Shown in pieces: positions 53,426 to 63,092 of a stretch of 64,000 nucleotides of DNA. Below the pieces are notes generated by a model that saw nothing but the letters and a program-made list of their open reading frames with translations, ran no database searches and was not told the DNA's origin. Positions within the stretch are counted from its first letter, which is position 1; each line of letters opens with the position of its first letter. Position numbers and translations under genes: made by a program. The stretch comes from UBA11740 sp035635855 (lineage in GTDB: Bacteria; Acidobacteriota; Blastocatellia; Pyrinomonadales; Pyrinomonadaceae): positions 1 through 64,000 of the forward strand of contig DASQAF010000027.1 in NCBI GenBank assembly GCA_035635855.1, written 5' to 3'.

Positions 53426-56400
53426 TCAGAACGTGTATCTAAATCCAACCTGCATCACGCGCGGAGTTCCCTGGATCGCCGTGAAATTTCCGAAGCTAGG
53501 TGGATTTGGGGAATTCTGTGGATCAAGTCCCTGCACGAAGCCATCGACGGAAGTTAACCGCTGAGTGTTCGTGACGTTGAAGACTTCCCAACGGATCTGC
53601 AGGCTGTGTCGCTCGCTCCACGGCATCGTAAAGGACTTCGCCAGCGCCGCATCGAGAACAACGTAACCGGGATAGCGGAAAACGTTGCGGTCCCCGCGCT
53701 CGCCGGGATGGCCACTGCGGAAGCTCTGATAGGCAGCCTTGGGATCTGAGAACAAATTAGCGGGCGCCGCAGCGCTGCCGCGAGTTGGACTGGCGGAAAC
53801 CGGCTTAATGCGAGTGGTGTAGTTGCGCCGGTTCCAGTTGGTTGGCCAACCACCAAAGTCGAGGGGCGCCTCGACCGGCAATCCTGAGTTCCAGCGGAAA
53901 ATGCTGGACAACTGCCAGCCACCGAGTATGGCGTTTGCAACGCCACCATGATTCAGGAACGTTCGGCCTCTGCCAAATGGAAGCTGCCAAATCACGTTCG
54001 CATTGATCACATGCCGCACGTCGAAATCCGAAACGGCACGCGCCTGATGGATGTTGTTCGCATTTAAGATGAATGGGGTAAACGGCGCATCGGTCTGCAA
54101 ACCCGACACATCATCCATTGATTTCGAGAAGGTATAGTTGATGTCATAACTTAAGATGTCTTTGAAGCGCTGCCGCAAACTAAACGTCGCGCCATGATAG
54201 TCAGATGAAGCGATGGTGCTGTAAACGGCGAGTGCTCCATACTGGCCCTGGTAAAAGTGTCTCGGCCCTCCCGCGAATTCCAGGTCGAGTTGGGTACTCG
54301 TCCAATCGTTACCTTCCACGTCAGTGGCATCGAGGTAAACTGCTTGCGTGTTTGTTAGGCCCACGCAAGTGCCAAGACCAGCGCACAGGCTTCCCGGAGC
54401 CCACAAGTTCTCGAAGAAAGCTATTGGCGCGATGCTCCCAACAGGCGCATTTGCAGCGCGGGCGATTTCAAGAAGGCTTGCCGCCTGCGTCCAGGTTTGC
54501 CCGGACTTCGGATCGGTGAAGTTCAGGTTGGTTTCGACGGCGTCGCGACCGGCAAGCAGGTTCCGCGCTGATCTGCCGACGTACCCAGCTTCAAACACCA
54601 TGCCCTTTGGCAAGCTCCGCTGGAACGAAAAATTCCAACTGTAGTTGATGGGCGATGTCTGATGACTATCCAGAGAACTCTCGATGCGTGTCAGGCTGTT
54701 TCCCTTCTGTTGCGGAAAGGTGATCGCTCCCGGGACGGTAATCCCCGGCAGGGATCGGACGTCTTGGCCAAAGCCCGTAAAGAGCGGCGCCGGACGGGTG
54801 GTAACGTTGTATGTATTTGCCGAAATTGTCTGAGACGAAGCAAAGCCTAAGGTATTCTGGGCGTTGAACGTCACTGCTAGTTGTTCACCGAAGTAGTCGT
54901 TGGTAATCGCGAAACCGCCGCGAAGCACGCTGCGCTGCTCGCTTTTCGTGTTCTTACCCAGTATCCGGCTGAGGAAGCCGTCGCCAAAACTGGGTGACCA
55001 GGCAACTGCGACCCGCGGTTGAAAATCGTTCTTGTCCCAGTTGTATAAGTGATCGGTTTTGTCGACGATGATCTTTTCCGTGTAGTTAATCCCGTTGGCA
55101 GCGTTTTCGTGGCGCCTGCGGAGATACTCACCCAGCGGAATGTTGGGGGCCGTCATGAAACCTTGTTTTTCGTAAACAGGTTTGCTAAGCGCGTAACGCA
55201 ACCCCAAAGTAAACGTCAGGTTCTGTTTGAACCTCCACGTGTCCTGGCCGTACACGTCGTAAGATTCAGTCGCGAAATTTCTGATCGTCGGCGAGCCTGC
55301 TTTCTGCGGTTGCCCGTCGAGGCCGAAATTAAATCTGGCGGTATATTGCGAGAAGCGCCCGATTACGGCAGCAACCGCCGCTTTCAAGTCATCGGGATTG
55401 CCCTTGATTGTGTAGCCAGCCGATGTGATCGGAGTCAAGAGTACGTTCCCAGATGACTGATAGAAAAAGGGATTAGTGAGAGCTTGATCAAACGCCGCTC
55501 CGTAATCCGTCCGTAGGTTGCTAACCCTTCTGAAGTTAGCACCAAATTGGATGTTGTGGTTGTTCTTAATCCAGGAGAAATCGTCGACGAAGTTATGGAC
55601 TGGATTGATGCGGCTTAGCGTGAAGGATTGAGTTGTCGGGATGAACACAAACCTGAAGAAAATATCGTTGCCGGGCGTGTCCCCAATATTGCTTTGCGCT
55701 AATCTAGTCAAACCGTAGCGGAAATTGTTCGTCTTCGTTGGACTAATGGTCCATGTGTGACCGACCACAATGCCTGTCGGGTGGTACCAGCCGGCTCTAG
55801 CGACACTATCTGGAAACTGGAGATGGTTTGTTGTCGAGGTGCCAAGTCCGACGGGTTGTTTATCATATTGGTACGAGCCACGAAACATCAATTGCTGCGT
55901 GCCCGCTCGGTTGAGGTTGAAGTCCAGCCTTACCTGATGAGAATTCAGATTAACCTTGACTGGCGCGTTGAAGATGAAAGCGCCTGTGTTGAAGCCATCG
56001 CCACCCGGCGTGTTTGCCGGATATCTGCTGGCCGCGCCGGCCAAGGCTGCCAGCGCCACGGGATTTAGTCCCACGCTCGGGAAAAGCGCTGTGAGTTGTG
56101 CTGCAGTAAGTGTCTGAACAGTAGCATTGGCACTCGTGCAATTCGCTGCCGGCACTCCTGGAGCACAGCCCAGAAACTTCACGGTTCCTTGACCCAGAGC
56201 GGGCAGTGGCACAGTTCGCGGCGTCACGCTAGACTGGCTGGCGTCGCGTCGACCTTCGTAGCTATAAAAGAAGAAGGCACGGTCCTTCACGATTCGCCCA
56301 CCGAACGCGCCGCCAAACGTGTTACGCAACAGAGTAGGCCGGCGTATGCCGGCACGGTTGTTAAAGAATGTATTGGCCGTAAAGATTGTGTTGCGGTGCG

Positions 56401-57163
56401 CTTCAAAAAGTGCGCCGTGCCAATCGTTGGAACCACTCTTGGTTATGAGAGATATCTGCGCCCCGGAGGAGCGTCCTTGATTGGCGTTGGGATTCGAGAC
56501 CACAACGCGAAACTCTTCTATCGCCTCAGAATTCAGACGAAGCACCGGAGCATTAATATCGTTGGTCTGCGCTTCATTGATGTCAACCCCGTCGAGGGTG
56601 ATATTCGATTGATCGGCGCGGGCGCCCGTAACATTGCCTGCACGGGTGACACCCGGCTGTAGCGTCAACAACGAAATCGGGTTGCGCGCTTCCAGGGGCA
56701 ACTGCGTAATCTGTTGGCTGACGAAGTTATTTCCAATCGTAGCGTCCTGGGTGTTCAGCAGCACTTCGCCCGAACTGGACGAAACCGTCACAGTCTCGGT
56801 GACGGCTCCAACTTCCAAACTCACGGATACGTCGGTTGGTTTGTCCACCAGGGCGTTTACCCCTGTGATGATCGCTTTCTTAAAACCCTTAGCTTCAGCC
56901 GTAACCTGATAGCTTCCCGGCGGAACACTGGTAAAGGTGAACCGGCCTGAGTCAGTGCTCCTTTGGGTCCGCGTGAAATTCCTACTAGCATTGGTTAATG
57001 TCACTGACGCGCCGGGTACAACGTTTCCCTGCTGGTCTGCGACTGTGCCATTGACCGTTGACGTACCGGTTTGTCCGAGGGCGCTCAAGGCCGCCATACA
57101 AATAACCAGGAGCACGCCAAGTATTAATGCAATTCTGCTTGCTAGAAAGAGTTGTCGCTTCAT
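53426..57163 (-). CDS. Oar-like TonB-dependent receptor 2
   Basis: The 1245-aa paralogue of receptor 1 has a signal peptide (about 1-31), a carboxypeptidase-regulatory domain (GTSTVNGTVADQQGNVVPGA), a plug (RADQSNITLDGVDINEAQTN), and a barrel ending in VGFRYTF. Long near-identical blocks with receptor 1 include SEAIEEFRV, SGAQISLITKSG, NDWHGALFEAHRNTIFTAN and VFNVTNTQRL. The TTTTTGGAGGAACC before the ATG at 57163 is the same as in receptor 1. Variable barrel segments suggest different ligands. Confidence 0.88.
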   Translation of the reverse strand: MKRQLFLASRIALILGVLLVICMAALSALGQTGTSTVNGTVADQQGNVVPGASVTLTNASRNFTRTQRSTDSGRFTFTSVPPGSYQVTAEAKGFKKAIITGVNALVDKPTDVSVSLEVGAVTETVTVSSSSGEVLLNTQDATIGNNFVSQQITQLPLEARNPISLLTLQPGVTRAGNVTGARADQSNITLDGVDINEAQTNDINAPVLRLNSEAIEEFRVVVSNPNANQGRSSGAQISLITKSGSNDWHGALFEAHRNTIFTANTFFNNRAGIRRPTLLRNTFGGAFGGRIVKDRAFFFYSYEGRRDASQSSVTPRTVPLPALGQGTVKFLGCAPGVPAANCTSANATVQTLTAAQLTALFPSVGLNPVALAALAGAASRYPANTPGGDGFNTGAFIFNAPVKVNLNSHQVRLDFNLNRAGTQQLMFRGSYQYDKQPVGLGTSTTNHLQFPDSVARAGWYHPTGIVVGHTWTISPTKTNNFRYGLTRLAQSNIGDTPGNDIFFRFVFIPTTQSFTLSRINPVHNFVDDFSWIKNNHNIQFGANFRRVSNLRTDYGAAFDQALTNPFFYQSSGNVLLTPITSAGYTIKGNPDDLKAAVAAVIGRFSQYTARFNFGLDGQPQKAGSPTIRNFATESYDVYGQDTWRFKQNLTFTLGLRYALSKPVYEKQGFMTAPNIPLGEYLRRRHENAANGINYTEKIIVDKTDHLYNWDKNDFQPRVAVAWSPSFGDGFLSRILGKNTKSEQRSVLRGGFAITNDYFGEQLAVTFNAQNTLGFASSQTISANTYNVTTRPAPLFTGFGQDVRSLPGITVPGAITFPQQKGNSLTRIESSLDSHQTSPINYSWNFSFQRSLPKGMVFEAGYVGRSARNLLAGRDAVETNLNFTDPKSGQTWTQAASLLEIARAANAPVGSIAPIAFFENLWAPGSLCAGLGTCVGLTNTQAVYLDATDVEGNDWTSTQLDLEFAGGPRHFYQGQYGALAVYSTIASSDYHGATFSLRQRFKDILSYDINYTFSKSMDDVSGLQTDAPFTPFILNANNIHQARAVSDFDVRHVINANVIWQLPFGRGRTFLNHGGVANAILGGWQLSSIFRWNSGLPVEAPLDFGGWPTNWNRRNYTTRIKPVSASPTRGSAAAPANLFSDPKAAYQSFRSGHPGERGDRNVFRYPGYVVLDAALAKSFTMPWSERHSLQIRWEVFNVTNTQRLTSVDGFVQGLDPQNSPNPPSFGNFTAIQGTPRVMQVGFRYTF

Positions 57164-57349
57164 TGGTTCCTCCAAAAAAGGTGTGCGATGGGTTTTGGCG
57201 AGGTTGATGGCATAGTCCGACAAGACCAGCAAAGTTTTCCGCCTGCGGATTTCTCGGGAGACATGGTCAAGGGGACTCAAGTCGACGCAAGTTTTAGGAA
57301 ATTCGGTCCGTTCAGACCGTCAAGAATGCATTTTCGTGTGAGGAATAAC

Positions 57350-57364
57350 GCATTTATTGTTCCA
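57350..57364 (-). promoter_or_regulatory. Candidate sigma-54 promoter, oar-like gene 2
   Basis: TGGAACAATAAATGC on the minus strand is identical to the motif before oar-like gene 1. It lies 187 bp from the ATG, against 185 bp in the paralogue. Confidence 0.45.
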
Positions 57365-57458
57365 TCCGGAGGAGTTTGGAGTTGATCTGAAAAACTCGCG
57401 GGATTTAGCGAACCGCCAATTCCCGATCGCTTTCTCTTATCCAAAAAGCTAGCCTACT

Positions 57459-57474
57459 ATCCAAATTCTTGGAT
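57459..57474. promoter_or_regulatory. Palindromic candidate enhancer site 2
   Basis: ATCCAAATTCTTGGAT keeps both arms of the 52088-52103 dyad and differs only at one base of the centre. It is again 95 bp from the -24 element. Confidence 0.5.
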
Positions 57475-57540
57475 TCACCGGCCTTTGTGAAGCTTGTTCG
57501 TGCCAATAGGGGAATGCTCGCGTGATCCAGAGGGAGGCGC

Positions 57541-58431
57541 CTAAAGACCGTCGATTAGAATCGCAGACAAACGGGCCATCAACAGATAACCAGGATTGTC
57601 GACCGACCAATTAATTTCCGGCATATCGTCGACCGTGATGGCGATGGCGATTTTGCCGCGCTTCGAATAGACCAGGGCAATGCAACTCCGCAATCGATCG
57701 AGCGCACCATACTTGCTCGCCATCGGCACGTCCCAGACCGTACGAGCAATGGCATAACGCACTTGTTCGCGTTTCATCAACTCGATCATTTCTTTCGACG
57801 CAGCGGCGTTGACGATCTCGCCTCGGTCGAGCCGCTCCAGTATCTGAACCATCTCATGCGGTGTAGTGGCGCCGAGGCCGAAACGCTTATTATCGGGGTC
57901 CTTCCCTTCCCTGCTTTCGCCGCCGCCGCCAATTCTGCGCATGATGCGAGTGGCTTTAAAACCTAATGAACTCATCCGCGCGTTAACGCTGTCCGTCGTC
58001 AGATAATCGAGCACCATGTTGGTCGCGGTGTTGTCGCTGACGACCATCATAAGGTTTACGCAGTCCCGCAAAGTCAGTCGAAGACCGTCACCGAGTTCAG
58101 GCAGCACGCCCGACCCGCCGTACCGTGCTGCTTTGGTCAGCACTAACTGGTCAGTCCACTTCGCGCGTCCTTCCGAGACGCGGGCGAAAGCTTCGATCAT
58201 CACGGCGACTTTGATAGTACTCGCCGTGGGCACCCGTTCGTCGCCGTTATAAGTGTATGTCTGGCCGGTATCAAGATTCTTCGCGAAGACTGAGACTTTG
58301 CCTCTGAAGGGAGTGATTTCCGAGCGCATGCGCGCATCAAGCGAAGCCGGCGCGCTCGGGGCCTGAGCGAGCAGGTTCGTGACTAAGAAAAGCGGAATAT
58401 AAACGGCCGCGATCCAAAATCGACTTTTCAT
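57541..58431 (-). CDS. Class A beta-lactamase-fold serine hydrolase
   Basis: The 296-aa exported protein has a signal peptide (about 1-23) and the penicillin-recognising motifs S71-T-I-K74 (TASTIKVAV) and S132-D-N134 (VSDNTATN). The third box is K240-Y-G242 rather than KTG. The omega-loop ExxLN motif with the deacylating Glu is not recognisable (the region reads GGGGESREGKDPDNKRFG). It is therefore a beta-lactamase-like hydrolase whose activity on antibiotics is doubtful; a peptidoglycan or ester substrate is possible. The ATG at 58431 is preferred over an upstream frame opening at 58479. Confidence 0.8.
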   Translation of the reverse strand: MKSRFWIAAVYIPLFLVTNLLAQAPSAPASLDARMRSEITPFRGKVSVFAKNLDTGQTYTYNGDERVPTASTIKVAVMIEAFARVSEGRAKWTDQLVLTKAARYGGSGVLPELGDGLRLTLRDCVNLMMVVSDNTATNMVLDYLTTDSVNARMSSLGFKATRIMRRIGGGGESREGKDPDNKRFGLGATTPHEMVQILERLDRGEIVNAAASKEMIELMKREQVRYAIARTVWDVPMASKYGALDRLRSCIALVYSKRGKIAIAITVDDMPEINWSVDNPGYLLMARLSAILIDGL

Positions 58432-58450
58432 CGCTGGCGATATAACAAAA

Positions 58451-58480
58451 TGTGGCGCAAGTTGGCAAACCTGCGCCACA
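58451..58480 (-). terminator. Terminator after DUF4139 gene
   Basis: TGTGGCGCA and TGCGCCACA form a perfect 9-bp stem with a 12-nt loop. On the minus strand TTTTGTTATA follows. It separates the DUF4139 gene from the beta-lactamase-like gene. Confidence 0.8.
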
Positions 58481-58502
58481 CCTATTTGGCTTTTATTTGA
58501 AG

Positions 58503-59945
58503 CTAGTACCTCACGCGAACGCGATACGACAGCGTCGCTTCGCCATCTTTCGCCACCGGCACATTGAATTGTGCTGCGAAGGCGGCTGTCTTCTTAGCCT
58601 CGAAAGTTGACGAGATCATTTCCCAATCACCACCGATTGGCTCGTTTACCACAATGGTGACCGGGCCATCCTTGTGATTGCGAATCTTGATCTCGTACGC
58701 ATACTCATAAACATTCCGCGCAATCACTTTGTAGTCGGTTTGCTTCCGCTCAGCCACGATGTCAAACGCATCGCCGACTTTTACGCGTACGTCTTCGTCC
58801 TTGGGTGTGTGGTCGATGCGGTCTTCACCGATGAATTGCTGATTGCCCTTATCGTCTTTCTTGTAAAGCCGAACTGTGCCGGCGGGTAAGGGCATGCCCA
58901 GCTTGTTCTGCTGCGAATTGCGAAACTGAATGTACACGCCGACCTTTTCCTTGATTGGCTGGCCCGGATTGTTGTAGCTCGTGTAATAGTAATGCTGGCC
59001 GTTTAAGACAAACTCCTTCTTTACGTCAAAGCCGGCCGCCTCGAGCAGAGAAACCTGCTTGGTCTCGTTATCGCGAATCGTTGTCGGTCGCTGCAACGTG
59101 TAGAGGTGATATTCAAAGAAGCCCTGTTCCTGAAATTGCGATTCGCTGGACGCCTCCTTCCTCAACATTGCGTCGGCCACACCGTAGGTTCGCTGATCGG
59201 AAACCCGATTCACATCTCCGGCCACCAACTGCAGCCGGGCGTCCTCAAAGGTCGCGCCACTGCCATTGGTCAGCGTTACCCATCCCTGCAGATCACCTTT
59301 CGCGTCGGCGGCGTCAACCAGCAGAACGTAATCCGCGCGCCAGTTCATTCCGCCGGTCAGATAGCTTGCTTCGACGTTCTGTGATCCGATTTGGCCGTTT
59401 TCGACATCCCAAACCAACGTGGGTGTTGCCACCAGATTCTTCGGCAGATCAGGAAAGCGCATTTCCGCGATGTTCGACGGATTGATAACGATCTGGCCAT
59501 TGATGCGCCACACCTGTCCGCCATTGTTTGACAGCAGCGTAGCCTGCACCGGCTCGAAGCTTTCCGTGTTGTTCTGGAAGCGGCGCAGCACGAGAGTGAT
59601 CTCTCGACCAACAAACTTATCCAAAAGTTTTGCCGGGTTCAGCAAATCATACTGATAATTTTGCTCCAGTATTCGCAGTGCCGAAGGCGCTGTTAGCGAC
59701 GCGAGATGAACAGTTTCAGGACGAATCTGGGCCGTAACGTCGGCGAATCTCAGAGCAATGCGTCCTGAGGGCAGCGTCAGCCGGCGCGTCTCGCGCACCA
59801 GGCCAAGGTTTGAGTTGTAAACAGTAATGTTAACTGACTGGCGATCGCGCGCGGTCGTTGTTTGCTCCGAAGTCTGTGCGATAGCTGTAACTGTCGCCGT
59901 GAGACTCATGGTGACCGCGAAAAAAAATCTTGTTAAGCGTGACAT
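58503..59945 (-). CDS. Exported DUF4139-domain protein
   Basis: The 480-aa protein has a signal peptide (about 1-23, ending AIAQ), an N-terminal beta region (VNITVYNSNLGLVRETRRLTL) and the DUF4139 module (NWRADYVLLVDAADAKGDLQGW, TNGSGATFEDARLQLVAGDVN, VIARNVYEYAYEIKIRNHKDG, VNEPIGGDWEM). These proteins are secreted and of unknown function. GGAGG lies 12 nt before ATG 59945. Confidence 0.85.
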   Translation of the reverse strand: MSRLTRFFFAVTMSLTATVTAIAQTSEQTTTARDRQSVNITVYNSNLGLVRETRRLTLPSGRIALRFADVTAQIRPETVHLASLTAPSALRILEQNYQYDLLNPAKLLDKFVGREITLVLRRFQNNTESFEPVQATLLSNNGGQVWRINGQIVINPSNIAEMRFPDLPKNLVATPTLVWDVENGQIGSQNVEASYLTGGMNWRADYVLLVDAADAKGDLQGWVTLTNGSGATFEDARLQLVAGDVNRVSDQRTYGVADAMLRKEASSESQFQEQGFFEYHLYTLQRPTTIRDNETKQVSLLEAAGFDVKKEFVLNGQHYYYTSYNNPGQPIKEKVGVYIQFRNSQQNKLGMPLPAGTVRLYKKDDKGNQQFIGEDRIDHTPKDEDVRVKVGDAFDIVAERKQTDYKVIARNVYEYAYEIKIRNHKDGPVTIVVNEPIGGDWEMISSTFEAKKTAAFAAQFNVPVAKDGEATLSYRVRVRY

Positions 59946-60161
59946 CGAAAAGTAACCTCCAAAAATAATTGTGCAATATGCGCGGCAACAGGCCCGCGTC
60001 TCGTTGTTAGAACGGCTGAGCAACACGCTGCTTGCGCAGAATATCAGAAGCCGGCAGGAAAGGCCGCAGCTTTGCGGACTTCGCAAGTCGGACTACTGAT
60101 CTTCTATAATCGTCCGCGCCTGAAATGGTGGAAGCCTGTTCCATAAGGTTAAGATCTACTG

Positions 60162-60752
60162 ATGGCTGATTACTCAAACCGCAGCAATCGAAATCGCATC
60201 GTCATAAAAGCCCCCGCCCGGTCCGGTCGCGGCCAAACTCGCAACCGGCGCTCTGCACCGAGAACGCGGGAGAGCCTCCTCGCGATCAGCGTAATCGCTG
60301 CAGCCGCTTTAGCGACATTCATCGCTCTGTTTTTGACCAGCCGGCCCTTTGATCCTATGAACTCAACGGTTCTGCCACAGCAGAGCGTTCCGCAGGGACC
60401 CGCAATGGTCCAGCCTTCGCCTAAACCTTCTTCCTCGACGTCGCCCCAACAGAAGCCGGCAGCAGAGCAGTTTCCGACACCCGCCAGTGAAACGACCGAC
60501 GCTGCTGCTTCGGACGACGCTGCGATTCAATCGAAGATCGAGCGTACGCTCGCCGCGAACCCGACTTTATCGAAGCTGGACGTGAGTACATTAGTAAAAG
60601 ACGGGAAAGTAACCGTGGTTGGTTCAGTGAGTTCGGCCGAGTTGAAAAGCCGAGTTGAAAAGGCAGTAGGCTCAGTAAAAGGCGTTGTCAGTGTGGACAA
60701 TCAGTTGGTCGTTACTGAGGCCACGCCCCCTGGCAACGACCTTAGTCTGTGA
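60162..60752 (+). CDS. BON-domain membrane protein
   Basis: The 196-aa protein has a basic, Arg/Asn-rich cytosolic N-terminus, one membrane helix (LLAISVIAAAALATFIALFL), a Pro/Ser-rich linker and a C-terminal BON domain (IQSKIERTLAANPTLSKLDVST, KVTVVGSVSSAELKSRVEKAV, GVVSVDNQLVV). BON domains bind phospholipid membranes or associate with secretins and osmotic-stress proteins such as OsmY. It is divergent from the DUF4139 gene and followed by the FlgO/TPR gene. Confidence 0.8.
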   Translation: MADYSNRSNRNRIVIKAPARSGRGQTRNRRSAPRTRESLLAISVIAAAALATFIALFLTSRPFDPMNSTVLPQQSVPQGPAMVQPSPKPSSSTSPQQKPAAEQFPTPASETTDAAASDDAAIQSKIERTLAANPTLSKLDVSTLVKDGKVTVVGSVSSAELKSRVEKAVGSVKGVVSVDNQLVVTEATPPGNDLSL

Positions 60753-60883
60753 TGCCATTTTTTCGATCGCCTTTTCACAAGCAAACCGAGCCTCTGCGGG
60801 ATGCGCTCTCATCCAACCACTGTTATCATGGGGGCATCGAATTTTCCGGGACGGAATTCATTAAATAACTTAAGGATTTCAGA

Positions 60884-62656
60884 ATGATTCAAAAGAGGTT
60901 TACGGTTTTGCCGGCGGCGCTCGCAGTGCTTTTCGTCCTTGCCGGCACGGCCCGGAATGGGGCCGCGCAAACGGCCTCGGGCTCTGAGATTGTAGTGGTC
61001 CTCCCCTTCGAAAACGTTTCCACTCATCCCGAGTACAACTGGATTGGTGAGAGTTTTGCGGACTCGCTCTCAGCCTTGCTGAGCAAGCCGGGACTGATCG
61101 TAGTAACCAGCGACGAGCGCGCCGTTGCCTATCAGCGCCTGCGACTACCGCTGACGGTGCTGCCGTCACGCGCAACGGCGATAAAGATCGCGCGCGAACT
61201 CAAAGCCTCAATGATTGTGATTGGCACCTATAATGTCGTACTGCCGCCTTCAGAATCAAAAGACTCGCTGGCTTCGATCACCGGTGAAGCGCGTGTTATT
61301 CGGGTCAACGAAGGTCGCATGGCCGGGGATATCTTTGACAATGCCTGGGCGCCGCGGGTCTATGACTTTGGCGGCGAAGTAACCAACCTCCAGAGGGTCC
61401 ATGGAGAACTTGCCTACCAAATTCTCTTTCAGCGTGACAAAGCTCTCTCGTTTTCACGAAACCAATTGGTTCAGGAAGCGACGAAGGTGCCGCCCCAGGC
61501 CTTCGAAGCCTATATGAAAGGATCGCTGACCGAAGAACGCGATCCGACGAGGGCCATCTATTTTAAAAACGCACTGAAGCTCTACGCCAACGTAAACGGC
61601 GGAGCAGTTTATTCCCAGGCGGCGTTTGAACTCGGGCGCTTCTTCTTCAACCAGTCCCAATGGAAAGAAGCGATCGAGTACTTCACGATGCTCCAAAAAA
61701 AGGATCCGCACTACGGCGAGGCGCAGTTCTATGCGGGGCTGGCCTACTGGAAGACTGGCGATCTTCAACACGCACTGGCGACACTCGTGCCGCTGGCTGA
61801 TGAAAAAGTGATGCCGCTGGTGGGCGTTTATAACAACGCGGGTGCGGTTTCAGTCGAAGCGGCCCGCGACGAAAAGAAACCCGAGGAGCGTACGCGTCTG
61901 TTGGTTCAGGGCATCACCTTATTGTCGCGCGCCTTTGATTCATCACCCGACGACACCACCGTTTTGTTTAATTATGCGTACGCCCTTTTTATCAACGAGA
62001 AATATGCCCAGGCCGCGGAGAAGTTCGAGAAAGTGATCGCCGCCGATCCCAGAGATGGCCAATCCTACTTCCTGCTGGCCAAAGCGCAGGAACGAGCGAA
62101 GAACGCCGACGCCGCGAACGCAGCGGACAATCAAGCCCGCCGGTACATGCAGGCCGTGTACGCGAAATGGCAGACGGAATGGCAGAAATCGCAATCAGTT
62201 CCCAACGTCGCCTTGCGTTCACGCGACGTTCTAAATCAGGTTGATATTTCAGACCTGGGCCGTCGGCAAGCGGTTGACGCAGCCAACGCGAACACCACGC
62301 AGGATGCGCTGAACAAGATTCGCGATCTATACCAGCAGGGTCGGGATGACGAGGCGCTGGCAGAGATTCGCAAACTGCTCATCATTGAGCCAACCAATGC
62401 CGAAGCATTCCTTTTGAGCGGCAAAATCAATCAGCGGCAAGGGGATCCTGAATCTGCCATCGCAGCCTTGAAGACCGCTATTTTCTGGGAACCGCCACCC
62501 AAGATGATTGAAGCTCATATTCTGCTGGGCCGAATTTTCCTCGAGCGCGGAGATCTGGGCGAAGCCAGAAAGTACGCCGCGAGTGCTACCAACATCGATC
62601 CGAACAATCAGGAAGCGATCGCCCTGCAGCGCCAGGTGACTATGGGCAGACCCTAA
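60884..62656 (+). CDS. Exported FlgO/CsgG-like TPR protein
   Basis: The 590-aa protein has a signal peptide (about 1-29, ending GAAQ) and an N-terminal domain like FlgO/TolB-N/CsgG (SEIVVVLPFENVSTHPEYNWIGESFADSL, AIKIARELKASMIVIGTYNV; about 33-170). About eight TPRs follow (AQFYAGLAYWKTGDLQHAL, AIAALKTAIFWEPPPKMIEAHILLG). ATG 60884 is preceded by AAGGATTT. It probably acts as an outer-membrane-associated periplasmic scaffold; no pathway is indicated. Confidence 0.78.
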   Translation: MIQKRFTVLPAALAVLFVLAGTARNGAAQTASGSEIVVVLPFENVSTHPEYNWIGESFADSLSALLSKPGLIVVTSDERAVAYQRLRLPLTVLPSRATAIKIARELKASMIVIGTYNVVLPPSESKDSLASITGEARVIRVNEGRMAGDIFDNAWAPRVYDFGGEVTNLQRVHGELAYQILFQRDKALSFSRNQLVQEATKVPPQAFEAYMKGSLTEERDPTRAIYFKNALKLYANVNGGAVYSQAAFELGRFFFNQSQWKEAIEYFTMLQKKDPHYGEAQFYAGLAYWKTGDLQHALATLVPLADEKVMPLVGVYNNAGAVSVEAARDEKKPEERTRLLVQGITLLSRAFDSSPDDTTVLFNYAYALFINEKYAQAAEKFEKVIAADPRDGQSYFLLAKAQERAKNADAANAADNQARRYMQAVYAKWQTEWQKSQSVPNVALRSRDVLNQVDISDLGRRQAVDAANANTTQDALNKIRDLYQQGRDDEALAEIRKLLIIEPTNAEAFLLSGKINQRQGDPESAIAALKTAIFWEPPPKMIEAHILLGRIFLERGDLGEARKYAASATNIDPNNQEAIALQRQVTMGRP

Positions 62657-62852
62657 CCGATTGCAATATCGGATTGCCGAATGTGGATCTCTGTAAACCG
62701 TATTCAGCAACAGCTCCGTTTGCCTCCTACCGATTGATAACTGGCTGCCAAGGAAACGCACCGAAGCTCATCCAGACTCGTCAATCCGCGATTCGAAATT
62801 CGCAGGCAGAAATCTGAACACTCGTGGCACGGGAGATGCTGAAGAGGAGGAT

Positions 62853-63000
62853 GGCTAGCACGAAATGAAACGTGCCCCCGCCGCCATCACTTCTCTGAGC
62901 GCCGCAAGCCGCTGCGCCAGCCGCCCGCCGAGCGACCCTTCAGTCAAATCCCCCCGAAATTGGAACCCGGTCAGAAATGACCGGGTTCTCCCGCATTTAG
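62853..63000. repeat. 148-bp structured element, copy A
   Basis: Identical to 63093-63240 at 146 of 148 positions; the two differences are at 62945-62946. It starts with a hairpin GCACG-AAATGAAA-CGTGC (62858-62875) and ends with a perfect 11-bp stem closed by a GAAA tetraloop (GAACCCGGTCA/TGACCGGGTTC, 62963-62988). The GC-rich middle part is unpaired by simple inspection. The 28 nt upstream are partly conserved. Confidence 0.85.
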
Positions 63001-63092
63001 ACCTAATCAATTCTGGTTTCGATTCACGCGCTAACCTCTAAGTAGATTCGATGAACGGAGATCATGGCACGACAAGTGCTGAGCATAAGGAC

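Larger units (their letters stand above)
57164..57540. other. Regulatory leader of oar-like gene 2
   Basis: No gene is supported. It contains the same leader, -24/-12 motif and palindrome as 51795-52309, at the same spacings, plus an extra half-site (TATCCAAAAAG) near 57438-57448. Confidence 0.6.

Noticed and set aside
57541..58431. Antibiotic-resistance beta-lactamase
   Set aside because: The KTG box and the omega-loop glutamate motif are not intact, so a resistance claim is not justified.
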